A stretch of DNA of 28,461 bases, from contig JBBKWJ010000191.1 of assembly GCA_037968895.1 (NCBI GenBank), positions 1-28,461 on the forward strand. The letters run 5' to 3'. The notes under the pieces were generated by a model that saw nothing but the letters and a program-made list of their open reading frames with translations, made no database searches and had not been told where the DNA came from. Numbering within the stretch: position 1 is the stretch's first letter; every line of letters starts with the position of its first letter. The position numbers and the translations under genes were made by a program. Origin of the DNA: JBBKWJ01 sp037968895. GTDB lineage: Bacteria; Actinomycetota; Acidimicrobiia; Acidimicrobiales; SZUA-35. Of the stretch, positions 23,040 to 28,461 are shown piece after piece.

Positions 23040-23914
23040 CCGAGCCACGATTCAACACCATCTCGTTTCTTTCTGACTATGGCTCTGCTGACGAGTTCGT
23101 CGGTGTCGTGAAGTCGGTGATTCGAACCATCAATCCTGCTGTCAGCGTGATCGACATCACCCATGAGATCGAGCCATTCGACGTGAGGGCCGCTGGCCTG
23201 GCGTTGGCCCGCGCCGCGCAGTACCTTGCTCCAGGTGTGGTTCTCGGTGTCGTCGATCCTGGTGTAGGCACCGAGCGGAAAGCAGTCGCGATCGAGGTCG
23301 GCGACGGCCAGTCGTATCTAGTTGGCCCAGACAACGGCCTGTTCGCTCCTGCAGTGGCGATGGTGGGCGGCGCAACAGCGGCGGCTGTCCTCGATAACAC
23401 GGACTATCACCTGCCGGCGTTGGGAACCACTTTTGACGGTCGCGACATCTTTGCTCCCGTCGCCGCGCACCTGTGCCTCGGGGTGCCGCTCGATGAGGTC
23501 GGCACTCTGATCGACCCGGCAAAGTTGCTGCCCGGTGTGCTCGCAGTAAGTGAGGCCGATGAGAACGGCGTTATCACGGCCGAAGTCTTGTGGATCGACA
23601 GGTTCGGCAACGTCCAACTCAACGTCGATCCTGCCGAACTGGCCGCGTTTCCTGCTGCGGTTCGCGTGACGGCCGACGGTGTCAATCGAACCGCCCAGCG
23701 CGTCGACACGTTCGCCGAGATCCCAACCGGTTCAATCGGCGTGCTGTCTGACTCATACGGGCTTGTCGCTCTGTGTGTCGACCGTGGAAGCGCGGCGATG
23801 GACCTCAGACTGAACGAGGGCGATGCCGTGAAGCTAGATGCTGCTGAGGTGTCCGGCCACGCCACTTCGGTGCAACTGATCGGCAAGCCATCTCGTACAC
23901 TCGACGATGTATGA
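23036..23914 (+). CDS. SAM hydroxide adenosyltransferase family protein (DUF62)
   Basis: A 292-residue protein of the family that hydrolyses S-adenosylmethionine to adenosine and methionine, related to the fluorinase/chlorinase enzymes. Family motifs are FLSDYGSADEFVGVVK, DITHEIEPFDV, VVDPGVGTERKA, VGPDNGLF and DRFGNVQLNV. In characterised members the catalytic triad is Asp, Arg and His. Here the first two correspond to Asp74 and Arg81, but the expected His is Asp134 (TTFDGRD rather than TFHGRD); the spacing agrees with the triad. It may use a changed mechanism or substrate. Its ATG overlaps the proC stop, and its stop overlaps the ATG of a 29-residue membrane peptide, so all three are coupled. 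Confidence 0.85.
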   Translation: MTEPRFNTISFLSDYGSADEFVGVVKSVIRTINPAVSVIDITHEIEPFDVRAAGLALARAAQYLAPGVVLGVVDPGVGTERKAVAIEVGDGQSYLVGPDNGLFAPAVAMVGGATAAAVLDNTDYHLPALGTTFDGRDIFAPVAAHLCLGVPLDEVGTLIDPAKLLPGVLAVSEADENGVITAEVLWIDRFGNVQLNVDPAELAAFPAAVRVTADGVNRTAQRVDTFAEIPTGSIGVLSDSYGLVALCVDRGSAAMDLRLNEGDAVKLDAAEVSGHATSVQLIGKPSRTLDDV

Positions 23915-24000
23915 GGAAATCGATCGTTCTCACGCTTGCTGTGCTGCTCTTGGCCATTCTTGGTGCTGGAGCAATTCAGTTTTACGTAATGACGCGCTAG
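23911..24000 (+). CDS. Small single-span membrane peptide (29 residues)
   Basis: An ORF of 29 codons whose ATG overlaps the SAM-hydrolase-family stop (ATGA). It has a basic start (MRKS), one hydrophobic span of about 20 residues (IVLTLAVLLLAILGAGAI) and a short end with QFYVMTR. The layout is a classic small membrane protein, N-terminus inside by the positive-inside rule. The tight coupling supports translation. Its function is unknown; it might anchor or regulate the protein encoded just before it. Confidence 0.6.
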   Translation: MRKSIVLTLAVLLLAILGAGAIQFYVMTR

Positions 24001-24023
24001 CGGTACCGCGCGACGGGCTGGTG

Positions 24024-24728
24024 CTAGATACCAGCTGCGGCGAGGTCGCCGACGATCGCCACGACAAAGGCAGTGCTGAGCGGCGTCGATGACGACACTG
24101 TTGCTGGAGGCCGATCACTTGGCGCCTCGGTCGACTCGGTTGTTGATGTCGATGCGGCGACTGTCGTCGAGGTTGTTGGCGAAGGTCGCTTGGCTGTGGT
24201 CGAGGTCGGCGATGCTGGTGCGGCGGTTGCTGGCGGCGAGGTTGACGCTGGCGCGGTTGCCACCGGGTCCTCGAAGAGTTTCATGAAGCGGTGTGTTGTC
24301 CACATACGGCCGCTGCCGTCGTATACCACGGCAACACCGATGTATCTGAAGTCGGGGTCGACCAGATTGGCGTAGTGAGAAGGACTTGCCACGAAGGCAT
24401 CGAACAGTTGCTGGGTTTGCCCGGTTGAGGCAACGCCAACGTTCTCACCAAGCTTGGCCCAATTCGCATTAACACCAGCGGCCAAATCGGGTGCGTGGCT
24501 GAGTTCGCCATTGTTCGACAGAACTGCTGTCCATGTGACCGCTCCGGCATGGAGATCGGGGTGTGGGGCCAGCGGCTGAAGACCTTTCCCAGTGCGCAGT
24601 TGGTTGACGAGGCTAATGAAGAGTGCTTCATCGTCGCCTGTTCCGGCATCGGCAGGGGAGCTATACGACGTCGAGACGCCGAGCGTGAGAAGACACGCCA
24701 GAATCATTGTGAGGAAACGCTTTTTCAC
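24024..24728 (-). CDS. Secreted CAP (SCP/PR1)-domain protein
   Basis: An exported protein of about 234 residues. A signal peptide (VKKRFLTMILACLLTLGVS) precedes a CAP domain: LVNQLRTGKGLQPL, GELSHAPDLA, LGENVGVA, SPSHYANLVDPDFRYIGVAVVYD and MWTTHRF, which carry the His and Glu residues of the CAP cavity. A long Thr/Pro/Ala/Ser-rich segment follows, ending in a weak hydrophobic stretch (STAFVVAIVGDLAAAG). I prefer GTG 24728, which begins the signal peptide; ATG 24779 would add 17 residues with two cysteines. CAP proteins are extracellular and bind lipids or act as proteases in some cases; the role here is unknown. It converges on the 29-residue membrane peptide with a 23-bp gap. Confidence 0.8.
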   Translation of the reverse strand: MKKRFLTMILACLLTLGVSTSYSSPADAGTGDDEALFISLVNQLRTGKGLQPLAPHPDLHAGAVTWTAVLSNNGELSHAPDLAAGVNANWAKLGENVGVASTGQTQQLFDAFVASPSHYANLVDPDFRYIGVAVVYDGSGRMWTTHRFMKLFEDPVATAPASTSPPATAAPASPTSTTAKRPSPTTSTTVAASTSTTESTEAPSDRPPATVSSSTPLSTAFVVAIVGDLAAAGI

Positions 24729-24926
24729 AAGATGAACCTTGGGGCAGAAGGAGCGGCACTGATTGTTGTCGCCAGACATTCAACGTCCAGAATTGCGTCA
24801 ACCTTGAGACGGTTTCTTCGGGACTTCCGTCGCTTGTTGGTCTGTAGGGGCTTTGTCACGTGAGGAGATCACCAGAAAGACGCCCGATTGCGACAACACC
24901 CCTCTGTGTGTGATTGACTTCAACGC

Positions 24927-26414
24927 GTGAATATTGTCGAACGCTTTCCGATCCATGCTGACAACAAGGTTGCGCTTGTCATCCAAGGCCAGGAGACCAC
25001 GTATGGCGAACTCATCGACCGAGTAGAGCGCTGGCGTGGCGGGCTCTTGGCGGCCGGGCTCGAGGTCGGTGACACTGTCGGTCTCGTTGCTGGCAACAGC
25101 GAGACGTTTGTGCTCGGCTATCTCGCGTGCTTGTCCGCCGGCATGATCGCCGTTCCACTCAACCCTCAATCGCCGGCCGCCGAGCTGACGCGTGAATTGG
25201 AGACTGTTACGTGTAAGGGGATGATCATCGGCGCCAGAGGCGAGGAAATGTGGAGCCAAATCGTCGACCCGGCTTCGCTCGGGATTGTCCATGTGTTCGA
25301 TGCGGCCGATGGCTCATTGCTTCAGCTCGACGAAGCCTCGGCGTGCCCGACCGTTTCTGTCGCCGCTGACGCCGTTGCCTGTCTTCTCTTCACTAGCGGG
25401 ACAGCGGGCTCGCCCAAGGCCGCAATGCTCACTCACGCAAACTTGTGGGCAAGCCTTCTGTCGATTGTGTCCGCTCAGCCATCGATCATGGAAGAGCCCC
25501 AGACGGCGCTCGCAGTGATTCCACTGTTCCACGTGTTTGGCCTCAACGTCGTCGTCAATCTCAGCATGCTGCTCGGCTCAAAAGTGGTGCTGGCAAACTA
25601 TGAAACTCCGGCAGAGACCGCTGAGCTTGTTCGCGTCAATAAAGTCACCCAACTCGCTGGTCCGCCCGTTCTATGGCGAGCGATTCTTGATGAGCCGGGC
25701 CTGGTGCCGAGCGATTTTGCCAGCTTGAAGCGAGCTGTGTCCGGAGCAGCAAAGCTCGACCCTGCGATTGCTCGAGGCCTCATGGACCGGCTCGGAATCG
25801 ATCTTCGAGAAGGATACGGATTGACCGAAACCTGCGCAACGGTTGCTTCATCGGTTGGCACCGATGCGCCGCTCGGGTCGGTAGGACTCATCATGCCTGG
25901 CGTCGAAGCGCGCGTTGTCGATAAAGAAGGACACGATGTGCTTGTTGGCGACATTGGTGAGCTTCTTGTCAACGGCGACATGTTGTCGCCTGGTTACTGG
26001 CTCGACCCCGAGGCAACCAAGGCCGCCAGAAACGAAGAGGGCTGGTTGCAGACCGGCGACATCGTTTTGGTGGATGACGACGGTTACCTCTCGGTCGTTG
26101 ACCGGGTGAAGGATCTCATCATCGTGTCTGGTTTTAATGTCCACCCTGGCGAGGTCGAGACTGCACTTGCCGCCGACCCGTCAGTGGCTGAGGCGGCCGT
26201 TGTTGGTATCGAAGACGCAGTAACCGGCGAAGCCATTGTGGCCTACGTTGTTGCCGCCCCTGGTCATGAAATTGACCAGCTCCAGTTACTCGATCACTGC
26301 GTGAAACAACTGGCCCGATACAAGATTCCTCGTCGGATTATTGCGGTCGAATCATTGCCAAAAACCAGTGTCGGCAAGGTGAGGCGACGTGATCTTGACG
26401 GAACTAGGGGCTAA
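24927..26414 (+). CDS. Acyl-CoA synthetase / AMP-dependent ligase
   Basis: A 495-residue member of the acyl-activating (ANL) family, which makes acyl-AMP and then acyl-CoA. LLFTSGTAGSPKAAMLTH is the phosphate-binding P-loop, GYGLTETCA the A5 motif and GWLQTGDIVLVDDDGYLSVVDRVKD the A7-A8 hinge region. The catalytic lysine lies in PKTSVGKVRRRDL near the C-terminus. Full domain order and length are normal for medium- or long-chain fatty acid or aromatic acid ligases; the substrate is not predictable. The start is GTG 24927; no Shine-Dalgarno sequence is seen and I could not find a convincing -10. It stands alone between the CAP gene and hemA. Confidence 0.9.
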   Translation: MNIVERFPIHADNKVALVIQGQETTYGELIDRVERWRGGLLAAGLEVGDTVGLVAGNSETFVLGYLACLSAGMIAVPLNPQSPAAELTRELETVTCKGMIIGARGEEMWSQIVDPASLGIVHVFDAADGSLLQLDEASACPTVSVAADAVACLLFTSGTAGSPKAAMLTHANLWASLLSIVSAQPSIMEEPQTALAVIPLFHVFGLNVVVNLSMLLGSKVVLANYETPAETAELVRVNKVTQLAGPPVLWRAILDEPGLVPSDFASLKRAVSGAAKLDPAIARGLMDRLGIDLREGYGLTETCATVASSVGTDAPLGSVGLIMPGVEARVVDKEGHDVLVGDIGELLVNGDMLSPGYWLDPEATKAARNEEGWLQTGDIVLVDDDGYLSVVDRVKDLIIVSGFNVHPGEVETALAADPSVAEAAVVGIEDAVTGEAIVAYVVAAPGHEIDQLQLLDHCVKQLARYKIPRRIIAVESLPKTSVGKVRRRDLDGTRG

Positions 26415-26544
26415 ACATTCCATGTGACGAGAAACACTGCGTCCGGAATGGTGTCAAACGTCCTGGGCGGAGACAATGTTTCTTCCGTATGATGGTGCAG
26501 TCCGTTGTCACGGATAGCTAACCACGCAACCCACTGGGGTTTGT
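26415..26544 (+). promoter_or_regulatory. hemA leader region with promoter-like sequences
   Basis: The 130-bp gap holds TATGAT (26488-26493), a good -10 candidate that would give a leader of about 45 bases; no clear -35 is seen. The arms AAACATT and AATGTTT (near 26412 and 26475) form a widely spaced inverted repeat, and CATTCC/GGAATG pair within it. A GGGG lies about seven bases before ATG 26545. Confidence 0.35.
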
Positions 26545-27801
26545 ATGACCGTAATCGCCATCGGCCTGAATCACCGCTCAGCTCCTCTTGAGGTGCTCGA
26601 ACAGGTGACGTTCGCAGCCGAAGCGATTCCAAAGGTTCTCTCTGAGATCACGAGCAGCGAGTTCGTCAACGAAGCCGTCGTGCTCTCGACCTGTAACCGC
26701 ACCGAAGTATTCGTGCACGCTGAGCGATTCCACGATGCATACCGAGACGTGCGAAACAGCCTCGCAGTGCTCGCCGGGGTCGACGCCGACTCCTTCGTCG
26801 AGCACCTCTACGTGCACTTTCACGAAGACGCCATAACTCACTTGTTCTGTGTGGCTGCTGGTCTCGATTCCGCCGTACTGGGCGAGCATGAGATTCTTGG
26901 CCAGTGCAAGGTTGCGTGGGAAACCGCGAAGGCCGAAGGCACGTCAGGAAACCTGCTCAACCCGCTCTTTGCCCACGCAATTAGCTGTGGCAAGAGGGTG
27001 CGAACCGACACCGCAATTGGCCGTCGCACGGTCTCAATCTCGGCGGCTGCCGTCGACCTCATCAACGATCGTCGCCCCTCAATCGATGGCGCCAAGGTGC
27101 TGCTCATCGGCACCGGCGAACTCGGAGCTGGGGTGGCAAATGCGCTTCACAAGTCGGCTGATCTCGACATTCACGTCGCCAACCGAACTCGATCGCGTGC
27201 GCAGGCACTGGCCGCAGAACTCGGTGCAACTGTTGTCGACTTCGATTCGGTCGACGCCGAGCTCGGCACTGTCGACATCGTGATCAGCGCCACTGGCGCC
27301 CCGAGCCAAGTGCTGAGCCGTGACCAGGTCAAGGCCGACAGGCCAGACAGCAAGCCGCTGCTTTTGCTCGACCTCGCCGTGCCTCGTGATATCGCCCCGG
27401 ACGTCACCGATCTCGACTTCGTCGACCTGCTCGTGCTCTCCGACCTCCAAGAATTTGCCAACAAAGGGCTTGAAGAACGCCAAGAACAAGCTGCGATCGC
27501 TCGCAAGCTCGTTGACGAAGAAATCCAGCGCTATCGAGACGCACTCAGCGCAAGTGAAGTTTCGCCGCTCCTCGGTTCGCTTCATCTATGGGCTGAAGCG
27601 ATCCGGCGTGACGAACTCGAGCGGTACCGTAGCCGCCTTGGGGAGCTTGACGAGTCGCAGATCGAAGCGCTTGAGGCAGTGAGCAAGGCGATGATCGCTA
27701 AATTGCTACACCCTCCTTCACGTCGCCTTCGAGATGCCGCTGGCAGTCGGCGCGGCGACAGCCTGGCTGAGGCTGCGCGCGATCTATTCGATCTCTCGTG
27801 A
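26545..27801 (+). CDS. hemA: Glutamyl-tRNA reductase
   Basis: A 418-residue enzyme that reduces glutamyl-tRNA(Glu) to glutamate-1-semialdehyde with NADPH, the committed step of C5-pathway tetrapyrrole synthesis. The N-terminus MTVIAIGLNHRSAPLEVLE is typical. STCNRTE places the catalytic Cys50 exactly where it lies in known enzymes. EHEILGQ, then the NADPH-binding region LLIGTGELGAGVANALHKSADLDIHVANRTRSRA, and the helical dimerisation domain follow. The length is normal. The stop overlaps a GTG that begins a six-codon mini-ORF leading into hemC. Confidence 0.94.
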   Translation: MTVIAIGLNHRSAPLEVLEQVTFAAEAIPKVLSEITSSEFVNEAVVLSTCNRTEVFVHAERFHDAYRDVRNSLAVLAGVDADSFVEHLYVHFHEDAITHLFCVAAGLDSAVLGEHEILGQCKVAWETAKAEGTSGNLLNPLFAHAISCGKRVRTDTAIGRRTVSISAAAVDLINDRRPSIDGAKVLLIGTGELGAGVANALHKSADLDIHVANRTRSRAQALAAELGATVVDFDSVDAELGTVDIVISATGAPSQVLSRDQVKADRPDSKPLLLLDLAVPRDIAPDVTDLDFVDLLVLSDLQEFANKGLEERQEQAAIARKLVDEEIQRYRDALSASEVSPLLGSLHLWAEAIRRDELERYRSRLGELDESQIEALEAVSKAMIAKLLHPPSRRLRDAAGSRRGDSLAEAARDLFDLS

Positions 27802-27825
27802 CCGTTCGCGGCTCGTGACCATTCG
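27795..27825 (+). repeat. 14-bp direct repeat at the hemA-hemC junction
   Basis: CTCGTGACCGTTCG (27795-27808) recurs as CTCGTGACCATTCG (27812-27825) with one mismatch and a 17-base period. Both copies contain GTGA. The first overlaps the hemA stop; the second is the hemC start and at the same time the stop of a six-codon ORF (27798-27818). Confidence 0.8.
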
Positions 27826-28461
27826 TATCGCGACTCGTCAGAGCCCGCTCGCGCTCTGGCAAGCGCATCATGTCGCCGCATTGCTGGGTGAGGCCCACCC
27901 TGGCCTCACCACCACGCTGGTGCCCATTGAGACCAACGCTGACCGTCGTCTCGACGTTTCAATCGCCGAACTGGGAGGCAAGGGTGCCTTTGCGAAGGAG
28001 ATCCAGCACCAGGTGCTTATCGGCAACGCTGACATTGCGGTTCATTCGGGGAAAGATCTGCAAGCGGTAACCCCAGAGGGTCTCGTCATTGCGGCTATCC
28101 CGGAGCGAGGCGACCCACGAGACGTACTTGTTGGTTCGCTACTCGACGAGCTCAAGCACGGAGCGCGGGTGGGAACCGGATCGAATCGTCGCCGAGTCCA
28201 GCTCAGTCTGCTGCGGCCCGACCTCGTTATCGAGGGCATTCGCGGCAACATCGCAAAGCGCCTGTCGCTCCTCGACCAATTCGATGCGATCATCATGGCT
28301 GGCGTTGCGCTGGAGCGCCTTGGCATCACTGACCAGATCGTTGAAGTGCTTGATCCTGAGGTCATGATCCCCCAGGTCGCTCAAGGGGCCCTTGCCGTCG
28401 AGTGTCGATCGGACGATCACGAAACGCAAGCGCTCCTCGCCGCAATCGATCATCCGGAGAG
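27815..28461 (+). CDS. hemC: Porphobilinogen deaminase (3' end outside window)
   Basis: The first 215 codons of hydroxymethylbilane synthase, which condenses four porphobilinogens. The start is GTG 27815, followed by IRIATRQSPLALWQAHHV, the family N-terminus. GGKGAFAKEIQ, DIAVHSGKDLQ (with the substrate-binding Lys and catalytic Asp of the usual SxKDxP motif), RGDPRDVLVG and GTGSNRRRVQL follow. The motif reads GKDLQ where many enzymes have LKDLP, a small deviation outside the catalytic pair. The cysteine that carries the dipyrromethane cofactor would lie beyond the window end. It follows hemA with a relay of overlapping stop-start codons, so the two are co-expressed. Confidence 0.92.
   Translation, partial: MTIRIATRQSPLALWQAHHVAALLGEAHPGLTTTLVPIETNADRRLDVSIAELGGKGAFAKEIQHQVLIGNADIAVHSGKDLQAVTPEGLVIAAIPERGDPRDVLVGSLLDELKHGARVGTGSNRRRVQLSLLRPDLVIEGIRGNIAKRLSLLDQFDAIIMAGVALERLGITDQIVEVLDPEVMIPQVAQGALAVECRSDDHETQALLAAIDHPE

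Noticed and set aside
24000..24035. GCGGTACCGC palindrome and GCTGGT/ACCAGC hairpin between the 29-residue peptide and CAP genes, considered as a bidirectional terminator
   Set aside because: The stems are only 5-6 bp, without T-runs on either side, and the second overlaps the CAP stop codon; too weak to call.

Overview
This window is ordinary chromosomal DNA of a high-GC actinomycete, most likely of the class Acidimicrobiia or another early-branching, possibly aquatic, actinobacterial line. The evidence is a mycothiol glycosyltransferase (mshA) followed by a YbjN-domain gene, an RsiG-type anti-sigma protein, IniA/IniC-like dynamin GTPases, the C5 heme pathway genes hemA-hemC, frequent GTG starts, and several genes whose start codon lies 6-8 nt after a TANNNT -10 box, the arrangement expected of leaderless transcripts. 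The class assignment is inference; no rRNA gene is present. I see no insertion sequence, prophage, CRISPR array or origin.

Layout. Positions 1-6677 hold a membrane-stress-like locus: the acidic, repeat-rich tail of an IniB-like protein, two translationally coupled dynamin-like GTPases (IniA-like with a membrane segment, then IniC-like), a convergent acidic IniB-like gene, and a divergent Hsp70-type ATPase that lacks a substrate-binding domain and instead carries one membrane span and an outer BON-like domain. Positions 6668-9846 hold two tandem flavodoxin-fold reductases, divergent from an MFS exporter coupled to an alpha/beta hydrolase. Positions 9819-14174 hold two lipoprotein glutaminyl-cyclase paralogues around an M20 amidohydrolase, a DUF1353 membrane protein and a small SH3-like protein. 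Positions 14403-19538 hold photolyase, tRNA-Lys(UUU), a lipoprotein, a small acidic ORF, a YgjP-type metalloprotease, a histidine phosphatase, a MoaD-like protein and a divergent CdsA-like membrane protein.

Positions 19574-24000 run almost continuously on the plus strand: an RsiG-like protein carrying two c-di-GMP-binding signatures, an XRE regulator, mshA, a YbjN protein, proC, a SAM hydroxide adenosyltransferase family protein and a coupled 29-residue membrane peptide. A CAP-domain secreted protein faces this run. The window ends with an acyl-CoA/AMP ligase, hemA and the 5' part of hemC.

Gene packing is very tight. ATGA or GTGA stop-start overlaps are common, and four convergent pairs overlap at their 3' ends. 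At two junctions (flavodoxin pair and hemA-hemC) short duplications have produced chains of tiny GTG...TGA ORFs linking one gene to the next. The most interesting items are the dynamin/Hsp70-BON locus, the two-motif RsiG homologue, the SAM-hydrolase homologue with Asp at the expected catalytic His, the degenerate CdsA-like protein, and the stop-start relays.
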